Source: Nostoc sp. ATCC 53789
GTDB taxonomy: Bacteria; Cyanobacteriota; Cyanobacteriia; Cyanobacteriales; Nostocaceae
DNA length: 64,000 nt
Assembly (NCBI RefSeq): GCF_009873495.1
Contig: NZ_CP046703.1
Span: 5,360,501 to 5,424,500 of the forward strand
Direction: 5' to 3'
Shown: positions 44,904 to 54,249 of the stretch, in pieces
Layout: each line of letters opens with the position of its first letter
How positions within the stretch are numbered: position 1 is the stretch's first letter
The notes under the pieces: generated by a model
Database searches by the model: none
What the model saw: the letters and a program-made list of their open reading frames with translations, nothing else
Told to the model about the DNA's origin: nothing
Translations under genes and position numbers: made by a program

Positions 44904-46154
44904 CTACCTCGTCAACAACTTCCGCCGCAGATTATCTAACGCTGCATTCGCGCTGACATGACGAATTAAAGCTCGACCTCTCACTGTACCAAATTGATAC
45001 TCAAAACTTGTCACTTCATCCTTTGGCCCAGCTAAACCAACGTAAACTAAACCCACAGGCTTTGTATCTGTCCCTCCAGTTGGGCCAGCAATACCAGTAA
45101 TACTCAATCCCCAAGTTGTTGCAAGGCGGGTTTTGACTCCAATTGCCATTTGCTCTGCAACAGTTGCACTTACCGCCCCAAATTTATCTAAATCTTCCTG
45201 GTTAACCCCCAGCAGCTTAACCTTCACCGAATTGTCATAAGAAATTACTCCACCCCAAAAGTAATCAGAACTTCCAGAAATTTCGGTCAACATTTGCCCT
45301 AAACCGCCACCAGTGCAAGATTCTGCCACCGAAAGCGTTTCCTTTGATGCCCGCAATAACTCACCGACAACGGAAGCAAGAGTATCATTATTAACGCCGT
45401 AAAAATCTAGTCCGGCAATTTCTTTAAGTTGTTTCTCAATGGGCGCAATTAGTTCTTCTGCGGCGGCTTCAGAAGTGGCTTTAGCAGAAACTCGCAATCT
45501 TACTTCCCCCTTACCTGCGTAAGGCGCTACTGTGGGATTTGGCAACTTCAAATAGGAAGAAACCTTTTCTGCCAAAGCAGATTCACCAATACCCCAAAAC
45601 TTTAAACTCCGGCTGTAAATAATTTCTTTACCCCAACCTTGACTTTTGAGAAATGGGACGGCTGTTTCTTCCCACATTGGGTACATTTCACTGGGAACAC
45701 CGGGAAAGGTAAAAATTGTGATTTCAGGACGAGGTTGCCAAATGATACCGGGTGCTGTTCCTGTGGGGTTGGGGAGAATTTCTGCACCTTGGGGAATCAA
45801 AGCCTGTTTGCGGTTACTTGGTGACATAACCCGACCACGTTGGGCGAATTTCTGGGTTATATCTTCGATGATTTCTGGGTTTTCTACCAAAGGGGTTTTA
45901 AAAAAATCGGCGATGGTTTCGCAGGTGAGATCATCTGGTGTGGGGCCGAGTCCACCAGTGAAAATGAGAATTTGCGCTCTGGAAATAGCAATTTCTATAA
46001 CTTGCTTCAACCGTTCTGGATTATCCCCAACTACTGTTTGATAGTAGTGGGGAATTCCTAGCTGCGCTAATTGTTGCGCCAAATATTGAGCATTGCCGTT
46101 GAGGATATCTCCTAACAGCAATTCAGTACCAACACAAATAATTTCTGCACTCAT
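44904..46154 (-). CDS. cinA: CinA-family competence/damage protein (NMN amidohydrolase domain)
   Basis: The 416-aa protein has the N-terminal MoCF/COG1058 domain (MSAEIICVGTELLLGDILNGNAQYLA in parts, GLGPTPDDLT, TFPGVPSEMYPMWEE) and the C-terminal CinA amidase domain (LSVAESCTGGGLGQML, YFWGGVISYDNSVK, TGIAGPTGGTDTKPVGLVY). Homologues hydrolyse nicotinamide mononucleotide and ADP-ribose, recycling pyridine nucleotides. The ATG follows GGAATT repeats. Confidence 0.95.
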   Translation of the reverse strand: MSAEIICVGTELLLGDILNGNAQYLAQQLAQLGIPHYYQTVVGDNPERLKQVIEIAISRAQILIFTGGLGPTPDDLTCETIADFFKTPLVENPEIIEDITQKFAQRGRVMSPSNRKQALIPQGAEILPNPTGTAPGIIWQPRPEITIFTFPGVPSEMYPMWEETAVPFLKSQGWGKEIIYSRSLKFWGIGESALAEKVSSYLKLPNPTVAPYAGKGEVRLRVSAKATSEAAAEELIAPIEKQLKEIAGLDFYGVNNDTLASVVGELLRASKETLSVAESCTGGGLGQMLTEISGSSDYFWGGVISYDNSVKVKLLGVNQEDLDKFGAVSATVAEQMAIGVKTRLATTWGLSITGIAGPTGGTDTKPVGLVYVGLAGPKDEVTSFEYQFGTVRGRALIRHVSANAALDNLRRKLLTR

Positions 46155-46155
46155 T

Positions 46156-46230
46156 GGAATTGGGAATTGGGAATTGGGAATTGGGAATTGGGAATGGGAA
46201 TGGGAAATGGGGAATGGGGAATTGGGGAAG
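46156..46230. repeat. GGGAATT tandem repeats
   Basis: Five GGAATTG-type heptamers grade into GGGAATG and GGGGAAT units directly upstream of the cinA start. Part of the same dispersed repeat class as at 34760 and 55990. Confidence 0.8.
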
Positions 46231-46274
46231 AAGAATTATTTACCAATGTTCTATGCCCAATGCCCCATGCCCAA

Positions 46275-47558
46275 TTATGCTAGTGCTGGTACAGGAATTT
46301 CCAGGTGAGGATATAAGGGGAAGCGATCGCACAATGCTGCTACCCGTTGCCGACAATCTTGGGTTACTACGTCGGAATCTGGAGAAAGCAGGCGATCGCT
46401 AATAATATTTGCAATCTCGGTAAATTCTGCTACTCCTAAGCCCCGCGTGGTCATTGCTGGCGAACCTAACCTTAGACCACTGGTAACAAATGGCGATTGT
46501 GGATCAAAAGGAATAGTATTCTTGTTAGCTGTAATATTTACAGTACTGACTAGCTTATCGGCTTGCTTACCAGTTAGATTTACAGAACGTAAATCCACGA
46601 GAAGCAAATGGTTATCAGTGCCATCTGACACTAATTTTAAACCCCGATTTTGTAGTTGTTCTGCTAAAGCACGAGCATTTTCAATTACTTGAGCAGAATA
46701 AGTTTTAAACTCAGGCTTCAGAGCTTCTCCAAAAGCCACTGCTTTACCAGCAATGACGTGTTCCAATGGCCCGCCCTGAGTACCAGGAAAAACAGATTTA
46801 TCTAGCTTTTTACCTAGTTCTGCGTCGCTGGTCAAGATTAAACCACCTCTGGGGCCGCGGAGAGTCTTATGCGTAGTTGTTGTTACTACATGACAATGAG
46901 GAATGGGATCGGGATGAAGACCGCTAGCAACTAAACCAGCGATATGAGCGATATCGGCAAGTAAATAAGCACCGACTTCATCAGCAATACTACGGAATTT
47001 TTCAAAATCAATTATCCGGGGATAAGCCGAATAACCACAAATCAAGAGCTTAGGACGCTCCCTCAGCGCCAGCTCCCGAATTTGATCGTAGTCAAGTTGT
47101 TCTGTTTGTTGACTGACACCGTAGTGGCTAACTTGGAACCACTTACCTGAAACGTTTACAGGTGAACCGTGGGTGAGATGTCCCCCATGAGACAAATCCA
47201 TCCCCATAATTTTGTCCCCTGGTTCCAGAAGCGACAAGAATACTGCAAAATTGGCTTGTGCGCCAGAATGGGGTTGCACATTTGCATGAGCAGCGCCAAA
47301 TATCTGTTTAGCACGATTGATAGCTAGTTGCTCGATTTTGTCAACATACTCACAACCGCCATAGTAGCGTTTACCAGGCAACCCCTCGGCATATTTATTT
47401 GTCAGTACCGAACCTTGAGCCGCCAGTACCGCAGCAGAGGTAAAGTTTTCGCTAGCAATCAGCTCCAAGTGATCTCGCTGGCGTTGTAGTTCGTCGTTGA
47501 TTAACTCCGCGATCGCTGGATCGGTGGAGGAAAGAAAGTCTGAATTAGTCCTAGTCAC
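46275..47558 (-). CDS. glyA: Serine hydroxymethyltransferase
   Basis: The 427-aa PLP enzyme interconverts serine and glycine with tetrahydrofolate; in cyanobacteria it also serves photorespiration. PLP lysine K231 is in TTTTHKTLRGPRGG. Other segments are HLELIASENFTSAAVL, NVQPHSGAQANFAVF and LADIAHIAGLVASGLHP. The last residues match a standard C-terminus. No folate or glycine riboswitch was recognised upstream. Confidence 0.97.
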   Translation of the reverse strand: MTRTNSDFLSSTDPAIAELINDELQRQRDHLELIASENFTSAAVLAAQGSVLTNKYAEGLPGKRYYGGCEYVDKIEQLAINRAKQIFGAAHANVQPHSGAQANFAVFLSLLEPGDKIMGMDLSHGGHLTHGSPVNVSGKWFQVSHYGVSQQTEQLDYDQIRELALRERPKLLICGYSAYPRIIDFEKFRSIADEVGAYLLADIAHIAGLVASGLHPDPIPHCHVVTTTTHKTLRGPRGGLILTSDAELGKKLDKSVFPGTQGGPLEHVIAGKAVAFGEALKPEFKTYSAQVIENARALAEQLQNRGLKLVSDGTDNHLLLVDLRSVNLTGKQADKLVSTVNITANKNTIPFDPQSPFVTSGLRLGSPAMTTRGLGVAEFTEIANIISDRLLSPDSDVVTQDCRQRVAALCDRFPLYPHLEIPVPALA

Positions 47559-47967
47559 TTCAATTATCCTTATGGAAATTTGTACAACGGCTGATTTTGG
47601 TTTGGCACAGCACCTAACAGCTTTATAGAGGCGATTAATCGTCTCCGTATTCTAGAGGTTTGTTTGTGCCAACTTATTTATTATTAGGCGTAAGCTTGAT
47701 TAATGCATTAATTATCATAACGTTGCTTTTTGAAGCTGCACCAAATAATACTTCTGACATAGGCGTAGCCCTTCTTCTGTCGGAGACGCTTCGCGTAGCT
47801 TGCTTCCACGAAACGGCTGCGCTCAGGAACCACCCGTCGGAGACATCGCTCCTCGGTAGAACAAAAATCTGAACGCTTCGACAATTAACTGTCAGTAATA
47901 CAACCCTTGCGAAACATGGCTAGGAACCTCTACCCTGGGAAACTTAATCAGTCAGAATTGTGGACAA
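47559..47967. repeat. Intergenic region with clustered small dispersed repeats
   Basis: Between 47760 and 47865 several SDR-like units occur in tandem: GGCGTAGCCC, TCGGAGACGCTTCGCGTAGC, ACGGCTGCGCTCAGGAAC and TCGGAGACATCGCTCC. An open frame (47660-47872) through this DNA encodes a short hydrophobic start then repeat-derived residues and is not convincing. GGGAAACTTAAT then GGACAA precede the LSDAT gene. Confidence 0.65.
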
Positions 47968-48714
47968 ATGAAAAATCCTTTGAAACTTACCTTTGACAGA
48001 GGACAAACAGCATTAGCTATTCGAGTCGATCGACAAGCCGAATTACCAGATGCTATTGAGCAAATAGGGCTTGGCGGTTCGCGCTCTATTTTAGTAGTGG
48101 TAGGGGGTGCAAGTAAAATCAGTGAAGCTGATTTTCTTCGGATTAAACGGTTGTTTACGGAAGTTTTAGCCCCAATAGCCGAAAGTTTGGGTGCTTATGT
48201 TGTCGATGGAGGTACGGATGCGGGAGTTATGCAATTGATGGGTGAGGCTCGTAGCCAGATAGGTGCTAAGTTTGCTTTGATTGGTGTAACACCCGAAAAC
48301 AAAGTGGCTTTACCTGATCAACAAGAACCCGGTTCTGATTTGACACCGTTAGAGCCAAACCATACTCATTTTGTACTGGTTCCTGGTGATAATTGGGGCG
48401 ACGAATCACCTTGGATATCTGACGTTGCAACTATGCTGGCCAATAATGCACCTTCAGTAACTGTACTTTTAAACGGTGGTGAGATCACCTTTGATGATGC
48501 GTTTTATAGCGTTAATACTGGAAGGTTAGTTGTTGTGATTGCTGGTAGTGGTAGAACCGCAGATATCCTTGCCGATGCCTTGCGTGGAGAGGGTACTGAT
48601 GAGCGAGCTAAAAAGTTAGCAAAATCTGGTATATTACAATACGTCAACTTGATTGACATCGAGAATGGGGTTAAAAATTTAGGCCAAATAATTAAAGATT
48701 TGCTTTCTAATTAG
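47968..48714 (+). CDS. LSDAT-type SLOG-domain protein (predicted nucleotide-ligand sensor or enzyme)
   Basis: The 248-aa protein fits the prokaryotic LSDAT branch of the SLOG Rossmannoid superfamily, related to the N-terminal domain of TRPM channels and to LOG/DprA nucleotide-binding proteins. Visible landmarks are the first strand and loop ILVVVGGASKIS (41-52), the signature strand-loop YVVDGGTDAGVMQLMGEAR (78-95), NHTHFVLVPGDNWGDES (131-147) and the late glycine loop VVVIAGSGRTADILADAL (188-205). These would form a nucleotide or nucleotide-derivative pocket. The next gene begins 9 bp downstream and encodes a two-helix SLATT membrane protein, the association predicted for conflict systems in which SLOG senses or makes a nucleotide signal. 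No membrane segment or signal peptide is present. The exact ligand is unknown. Confidence 0.85.
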   Translation: MKNPLKLTFDRGQTALAIRVDRQAELPDAIEQIGLGGSRSILVVVGGASKISEADFLRIKRLFTEVLAPIAESLGAYVVDGGTDAGVMQLMGEARSQIGAKFALIGVTPENKVALPDQQEPGSDLTPLEPNHTHFVLVPGDNWGDESPWISDVATMLANNAPSVTVLLNGGEITFDDAFYSVNTGRLVVVIAGSGRTADILADALRGEGTDERAKKLAKSGILQYVNLIDIENGVKNLGQIIKDLLSN

Positions 48715-48723
48715 GAGTGAATA

Positions 48724-49347
48724 ATGGCAAAAAAAGATAGTTATCAGGAATTTTTAAAGGAAGATTTTAACAAGTTATTTGAAGGTATGAATTTAGGCGA
48801 TGGGCAAAGGCATTTTTTGCGATCGCGCTGGTTAGACCAAGTACTCTGGATGGAAGGTAAGGCTAATTTATCACGCGATCGCCATTATTTGTTGCGGATA
48901 ACAACTATTATTGGCGGTGTAATTCTCCCAGCGCTGGTAAGTTTAAACATTAACACTACTTCTACTTTACAAGTTAATGAAAGATCCAGAAATATCATTA
49001 TCTGGTCAACTTTTGGTTTAAGTCAAATTGTTGCTATTAGTGCTGCCATTGAAGAGTTTTTTCATTACGGTGAACGTTGGCGACACTATCGTCGTACAGT
49101 TGAATCTTTGAAAACCCAAGGGTGGCAATTCTCCCAGTTGACAGGCCCTTATCGTGATTATACAAGCCACCAACAGGCGTTTAATCTTTTTGCGGGTAAT
49201 GTAGAAGATGTTATTCAACGAGATGTTGAAATATATTCCACTCAAGTTATACAAGAAAAGAAAGAAGAAAAACAGAGCCAGGAAAACTATATCCTAATGC
49301 CAAATGCGAAGATAACCAATTTGGAAGAAAAGAAAGAAGAAAAATAA
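48724..49347 (+). CDS. SLATT/DUF4231 two-helix membrane effector
   Basis: The 207-aa protein has two membrane helices (about 56-76, YLLRITTIIGGVILPALVSL; about 89-112, IIIWSTFGLSQIVAISAAI) followed by the DUF4231 hallmark GERWRHYRRTVESLKTQGW (116-134) and a helical tail ending in charged repeats (EKKEEK twice). The preceding segment (FLRSRWLDQVLWMEGKANLS) matches the amphipathic pre-helix of the family. SLATT proteins are predicted to oligomerise into membrane pores controlled by nucleotide-sensing partners such as SLOG domains. A Shine-Dalgarno TTAGGAGTG overlaps the end of the LSDAT gene, so the two are translationally close (9-bp gap). Confidence 0.85.
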   Translation: MAKKDSYQEFLKEDFNKLFEGMNLGDGQRHFLRSRWLDQVLWMEGKANLSRDRHYLLRITTIIGGVILPALVSLNINTTSTLQVNERSRNIIIWSTFGLSQIVAISAAIEEFFHYGERWRHYRRTVESLKTQGWQFSQLTGPYRDYTSHQQAFNLFAGNVEDVIQRDVEIYSTQVIQEKKEEKQSQENYILMPNAKITNLEEKKEEK

Positions 49348-49402
49348 AATCGGAAAAACAAGATAAGTAGGTAGACATAATTAAATATAAAATAAACTCT
49401 TA

Positions 49403-49466
49403 GTTTGTAGTGAGCGATTTATCGCTCAGAGCAAGGAATATCAGGACTAAAGTCCTTACTACAAAC
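49403..49466. repeat. Small palindromic element downstream of the SLOG-SLATT pair
   Basis: Outer arms GTTTGTAGT / ACTACAAAC (49403-49411, 49458-49466) enclose two inner hairpins (GAGCGAT/ATCGCTC and GGACT/AGTCC). It may serve as a transcript-end structure. A second weak hairpin (CTCTCCCC / GGGGAGAG, about 49664-49696) follows. The rest of this 700-bp gap contains no gene. Confidence 0.65.
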
Positions 49467-49824
49467 TTTAAATTTATTTATGCCTAGATAGTTATAAGTT
49501 AAAATTACTCTAATTACATACTTTTTTATGAATTGCATTAGCAATATGAAAGCGCCATTAAAAATTATTTTCCCGAGGATTAGGGATAATCAAGGATTAA
49601 ACTAAGCTGATTGATTTGAAAGAACTCTCATCTGCCTTGGTGCAGCCATCGATTGTTTAAATAAACTCTCCCCCGTTAGATAAAAACATGGGGAGAGCTA
49701 GAACAAAGTTCGGTAGGGTAATCGGGCTACTTAAGTTTTTATTATTTTTAGACTTGATCTTATTCCTCCTAAAGACAGATAAATATTTCATTGGAATTCC
49801 ACATTGGTAGCTTTTGAAAAAAAA

Positions 49825-49852
49825 TTCCCCATTTCTATCTAGAAATGGGGAA
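49825..49852 (-). terminator. Rho-independent terminator for the M16 peptidase gene
   Basis: A perfect 12-bp stem TTCCCCATTTCT / AGAAATGGGGAA has a 4-nt loop and, read on the reverse strand, is followed by TTTTTTTT. It lies about 195 bp past the peptidase stop codon, with the U-run on the correct side for that gene. Confidence 0.8.
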
Positions 49853-50047
49853 ATAGGAGTTAAAGTTCGTCAGGTGATCGGAATATCTGTTTATTTTGTC
49901 CTGATACTATCTTTCTCAATTCCTCCGTTAGATAGAGAAATACTCTCTCAAAATGTTCAGGTATGTGTCTCTTAGCACTGTCAGGTTAAATTTGGAATTT
50001 TGAATCTTTCAATTCCATTATCCAAAATTCAAAATTCAGTGAGTTAA

Positions 50048-52828
50048 TTAACCGCCTTTAGGTACAATCTCTCCAGGCCCGGCGGTGACAATTACCAGAT
50101 TTTCTGGCTTAATTAAATCCTCAATTGCCTGTTGCATTTGAGCCATAGTGACTGCTTGAATCCGTTGAGGAAAGTCTCGGATTTCTGATCGTGAAAGTCC
50201 CAAGACAGCATTATCCAAAATGATACTTGATACATTACTGGGATTAGCTAAATCCACGGGGTAGCTATTAGTAAGTGAGCGTTTTGCCGTGTTGAATTCA
50301 GCCTCAGTTACTCCTTGCTCGCGCAACTGTTTAAGTAAAGCGAGAGTACTGGCGATCGCTTTTTGGGTATCTCCAGGAGCAGTCTGCATCTGAATCAAGA
50401 ATGGGCCGGGATTGATGCCGGCGGCAAAACCACTATAGATACCGTAGGTTAGACCGAGGCGATCGCGCACTTCCGTACCCAAGCGGCTCGATAAGGTATC
50501 ACCACCCAAAATTTGATTCAGTATCAGTGCCGCATAATAACGTGGGTCTTTGCGAGAGATGCCGTTGTAGCCGATGTAGGTAACAGCCTCAGCTTTACCA
50601 GGAATTATTTTGTTTAAACGTGTCGAAGTTTGTGGTAATGGCACGGATGATATTTTCAGCACAGGTGGCTTACCTGTGGCTTGCCATGTGCCAAACGCCT
50701 GATTCAGCAAAGTTTTTACCTTAACTGGATCAAAGTCTCCAACTATTGCGATCGTTGTGCTATCTGGTCGGTAGTATTTCTGATAGAAGCCAAGCAAATC
50801 ATCACGACTAATGCTTTTTAAGCTCTCGAATGTAGGAAAGCTATGGAATGGATGATTTTCAGGATAAATTGCCTGCTGGAATACTTGTCGTCCTAGTCCT
50901 CTAGGATCATCTAGCTGGACTTTAAGACTTGTCAACGCTCGTTGACGGCTCAATTCTAGCTGGTCGGCGGGGAAAGTGGCGTTTTCTAACACATCTGCCA
51001 GAGTTTGAATCAATATCGGCAGGTTCTTTGAAAGTCCTTCACCGCTAACATTCACTCCCTCACGGCTAGCACTGAAGCTCAAATCGGCTCCCAGGTCTTC
51101 TAAGGTTTTTGCTAGGGTAAGAGCATTTTTAGTCTGCGTCCCATTCATTAAGTTGGCCGCAGTCAGATTCGCTAATCCAGCTTTTTGATTACCGTCAAAT
51201 TCAGTACCAGCGTCAATTTGTCCACTCAGGTTAATAGTGGGGAGACTGCGATCGCGTAACAACAAAACCCGCAAACCATTATTTAAGGTAAACTCTTCTG
51301 GTAGCGATTGTTTGGCCGAATCTGTAGCTGATGTGGCAGGTGGGAGATATTTAGCTAGTTCTGCCGGATCTACAGGTTTACCGGGGCTGAAATTTTCGAC
51401 TGTGCGCCCAGAACCAGCGCTAGAAGTCCCTGGTTTTCCATCTGGTTGAGTCGGCTCAAAGAAACCGATGGTTTGTTTAGCCGGATTTAGGTAAGTTTTC
51501 GCTACTTTTTGGACTTGGGCTGGAGTGACTTTAGCGATCGCAGCCAGATACTGTTCAATAAAATGATAATCGCCTGCGATCGTTTGGTTATATCCGAGTT
51601 GGCTAGCCTGACTAGTAATATCTTGATTACCCAAGATATACGAGGCTTGCAGTTGCGTCTTCGCCCGGTTCAATTCTTCTGTGGTGACAGGCTGCTGTTG
51701 CAACTTTCCTAAAGATTCCTGAAGCACCTGGGCAATTTTACTTAACTCTTGACCTGGAGCCGCCGTAGCATTAATTTCATACCAACCTGGTTCAATGAGT
51801 TCGGCAGCACCGCCACTTACTGAACTGGCAAGTCCAGATTCTACCAAAGCCTGGTAAAGTCTAGAGCTACGTCCACCTGTGAGAATGGCATCCATCACAT
51901 CAATTGCCGGCACATCAGGATGCTTGATATCTGGTAAAGGATACACTGCTTGTAGTAGTGCCGCGCTTCCCGGTTGCTTCAAAACAATCGGTGCTTTTTT
52001 AGTAGTAGGAGCAACTGGAGAAGATGGAGCGACATTTTCCCGTGTTCTTTTTTCCTCGTTTCCTCGTTTTGTCAACTTCCCATAAGTTTCTTTAACAACT
52101 TTGAGTACAGGTTCTGTGGCAAAATCCCCCGTAATTACTAGCGTGGCATTATCTGGGCTGTAGTAGGTTTGGTAATAATTCCGCACCTGTTCCACCGTGA
52201 ATTTTTCTACATCAGCTTTTGTGCCTCCCACAGATAAACCATAAGCTCTGTTAGGGAAAGCATCTCGCATCACTGCCCGACTCAGACGATAGCCTGGTGA
52301 ATTTTCGTACCCCTGTAACTCAGAGATCACCACCCGCTTTTCACTCTTTAGTTGTTCAGGCCCAATTAAGGAATTTTCCATGCGATCGGCTTCCAGTGTC
52401 AACAATGCTTCGAGTCTGTCTCGTTGCACTGTGCCAAAATAAGCTGTTTCGTCATAACTAGTAAAGGCATTGAACTGGCTACCCAAGGCACTAAACAATC
52501 TTCCAAACTGCACTGGGCGGGCAGTTGTACCCTTGAACATCAAATGTTCTAGCTGGTGAGAAATGCCATTTTCTCCCTTAACTTCGTTACGGGAACCAAC
52601 TTTATACCAAACTTGCACACTCACCACTGGAGCAGTATGAACTTCCTTGGTTAGCACTGTTAAGCCATTGTCCAACACCGTTTTTTTAACCCCTTGGGTG
52701 AATGAGTCCGCAGATACAGGTGCGACTACTGTCGGTGTTGCAGCATTTATGAAATTGCTCGAAAAAGGCAAAAGACTTAAGAGCAGACTGAGAAAAAAAC
52801 CTAAAAACATATATGAACGTAACTTCAT
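50048..52828 (-). CDS. M16-family zinc metallopeptidase, two fused halves
   Basis: From ATG 52828 (MKLRSYMFLGFFLSLLLSLL) the protein has about 926 aa and a signal peptide, so it is probably periplasmic or membrane-attached; an upstream frame to 52912 adds non-conserved residues. The first half holds the inverted zinc motif HQLEH (91-95 from this start) and the downstream LEADRMEN Glu region. The second half (LNNGLRVLLLRDRSLPTINLSG onward) repeats the fold but lacks HxxEH (GLANLTAANLMNG). This is an active-plus-inactive arrangement, often made by two separate genes in other bacteria. Likely a clam-shell oligopeptidase. Confidence 0.92.
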   Translation of the reverse strand: MKLRSYMFLGFFLSLLLSLLPFSSNFINAATPTVVAPVSADSFTQGVKKTVLDNGLTVLTKEVHTAPVVSVQVWYKVGSRNEVKGENGISHQLEHLMFKGTTARPVQFGRLFSALGSQFNAFTSYDETAYFGTVQRDRLEALLTLEADRMENSLIGPEQLKSEKRVVISELQGYENSPGYRLSRAVMRDAFPNRAYGLSVGGTKADVEKFTVEQVRNYYQTYYSPDNATLVITGDFATEPVLKVVKETYGKLTKRGNEEKRTRENVAPSSPVAPTTKKAPIVLKQPGSAALLQAVYPLPDIKHPDVPAIDVMDAILTGGRSSRLYQALVESGLASSVSGGAAELIEPGWYEINATAAPGQELSKIAQVLQESLGKLQQQPVTTEELNRAKTQLQASYILGNQDITSQASQLGYNQTIAGDYHFIEQYLAAIAKVTPAQVQKVAKTYLNPAKQTIGFFEPTQPDGKPGTSSAGSGRTVENFSPGKPVDPAELAKYLPPATSATDSAKQSLPEEFTLNNGLRVLLLRDRSLPTINLSGQIDAGTEFDGNQKAGLANLTAANLMNGTQTKNALTLAKTLEDLGADLSFSASREGVNVSGEGLSKNLPILIQTLADVLENATFPADQLELSRQRALTSLKVQLDDPRGLGRQVFQQAIYPENHPFHSFPTFESLKSISRDDLLGFYQKYYRPDSTTIAIVGDFDPVKVKTLLNQAFGTWQATGKPPVLKISSVPLPQTSTRLNKIIPGKAEAVTYIGYNGISRKDPRYYAALILNQILGGDTLSSRLGTEVRDRLGLTYGIYSGFAAGINPGPFLIQMQTAPGDTQKAIASTLALLKQLREQGVTEAEFNTAKRSLTNSYPVDLANPSNVSSIILDNAVLGLSRSEIRDFPQRIQAVTMAQMQQAIEDLIKPENLVIVTAGPGEIVPKGG

Positions 52829-52912
52829 AAGCAATGCCAAATGCAAAATTTCTAATTTTGAAGAAGAATTCAGAAGCAAAGCCGGGGACTCCGCAACTCC
52901 GGTCATAATCAA

Positions 52913-53337
52913 TTAGTAAGGGACTCGCTACCTCTGTGCTATCCACCAGTTGTACAGCATTCATTCTGTAGCTTGCGTTCCCTGAAAGGGTATTCTGACT
53001 CCTGAATTCTGTTTTGATAAAACAAAACCTAAGTATCATTTCGTGGAAGTGAGAAGACTTAACATTCTCAGCTTTTTTAACATTTTTAATGGTAGCTTTA
53101 TTTTTCTTATGCCGTAATAGTCGGTTTTCACGTTGACTTATTTGCAATACACTTACAAGCAATAGTCCACAATAATGCAATACGGTTCAGTTAGCGCCAA
53201 AAACCTTGAAATGTGTAGTAGCGCGGCAAGCTTAATTTGTTGGGTTGAGTCATCAGAGAATATTTTTTTTGTTGTTGGATTTTCTAAATTGTTTGAACCC
53301 AACATTTTCGGGGCTTTGTTGGGTTGCGCTTTGCTTC
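52913..53337. other. Intergenic region with repeat fragments
   Basis: The gap holds CAATACGGTTCAGTTA at 53178 (same end as the element at 42514) and a TTGTTGGGTT / AACCCAACA inverted pair near 53238-53310 followed by GGGCTTTGTTGGGTTGCGC. Long open frames here on both strands encode repeat-like residues and are not supported as genes. Confidence 0.5.
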
Positions 53338-54249
53338 GAGGGTGTTTGAAAAGTTATGAGAGGTAACATTTTATACCAAATATCGTACCATAATACGAAT
53401 CATGGCAAGATAGATCAACGTTTCTGAGGTTTGAGGTAATAGTTCGTAGTCTTTGTTCAAACGCTGGCAGCCAGTCAACCAGCAATCATGTTCTTTCTAC
53501 TACCCAACGTTTAGGCAACAAGACAAAGCCCTTGTGTTGATAGGGTCGCAGCATGACTTGTACAATCCATCGGCAAAAATCCATGACCCACTGCATAAAA
53601 GGATTACCATCGTAACCATCATCAACCCAGATAGTAGTCAGACGTGGCATTTTGTTCCCCATTTGTTTGACTTTGTGCAGTACTTTTTTACCGCCGGAGC
53701 GTTCATCGACACTGGCGACACTCACCAAAACTCGCAGTACCAGACCCAAAGTATCTACGGTCAAAAATCGCTTGCGCCCTTAGACCTTTTTGCCAGCATC
53801 GTAACCCAAATCTCGGTTAACCATCGCCGCCGTTTTCACACTTTGACTATCGATTATCGCTTCTGATGAGCTAACCGCCCGTTCGTTGTCCACTCTCACC
53901 CAGTCTCGCAGTTGATCATGAATGCTCACCCACGTCCCATCTTGCCGCCAAGTCCGAAAGTAGGTATATACCGTTTGCCAATTCGGGAAGTCTCCTGGTA
54001 GGTTTCGCCAACTGCAACCTTGTATCAACACATAAAAAATCGCGTTGATTACTTGCCACATATCTACCATTCTAGGATGATCACCTTTTTTGCCTGCTGG
54101 AATTAACGGTTCTAATAATTCCCACTGGTCTGGAGTCAAGTTACTAGAGTATGCTTTACTCATCGCTCTCAATGGTGCTGTATGTACGTATTTACAGCTT
54201 ATGCCCTGAGAGCTTTTTTTACTCAACTACCGACTTTTCAAACATCCTC
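53338..54249 (-). mobile_element. Decayed IS5-family insertion sequence abutting the CRISPR array
   Basis: Ends GAGGGTGTTTGAAAAGT (53338-53354) and ACTTTTCAAACATCCTC (54233-54249) are 17-bp inverted repeats with one mismatch. The right end directly touches a CRISPR repeat that lacks its first ~11 bases. No matching target duplication was found on the left, so insertion was followed by deletion or the left flank was rearranged. Confidence 0.8.
53371..54226 (-). pseudogene. IS5-family transposase with nonsense and frameshift mutations
   Basis: The intact start region encodes AYSSNLTPDQWELLEPLIP and INAIFYVLIQGCSWRNLPGDF, then IIDSQSVKTAA (first Asp) and GYDAGKKV followed by a TAA at 53780 where the family normally has Lys (KGRKR). 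The same frame continues with GRKRFLTVDTLGLVL and WVDDGYDG (second Asp). After KRWVVERT one extra base shifts the frame; the expected end RLNKDYELLPQTSETLIYLA lies in the next frame. The total length (856 nt) is one more than a multiple of three, which supports a single-base insertion. Confidence 0.88.

Noticed and set aside
47660..47872. Possible 70-aa membrane peptide upstream of the SLOG gene
   Set aside because: The first ~25 residues are hydrophobic but the remainder is encoded by small dispersed repeats, and the start is a GTG without a good ribosome-binding site.
52686..53180. Reverse-strand open frame of 164 codons upstream of the M16 peptidase start
   Set aside because: It overlaps the signal-peptide region of the peptidase in another frame and its residues look like translated repeat DNA (ASEFFFKIRNFAFG); no family resemblance or ribosome-binding site.
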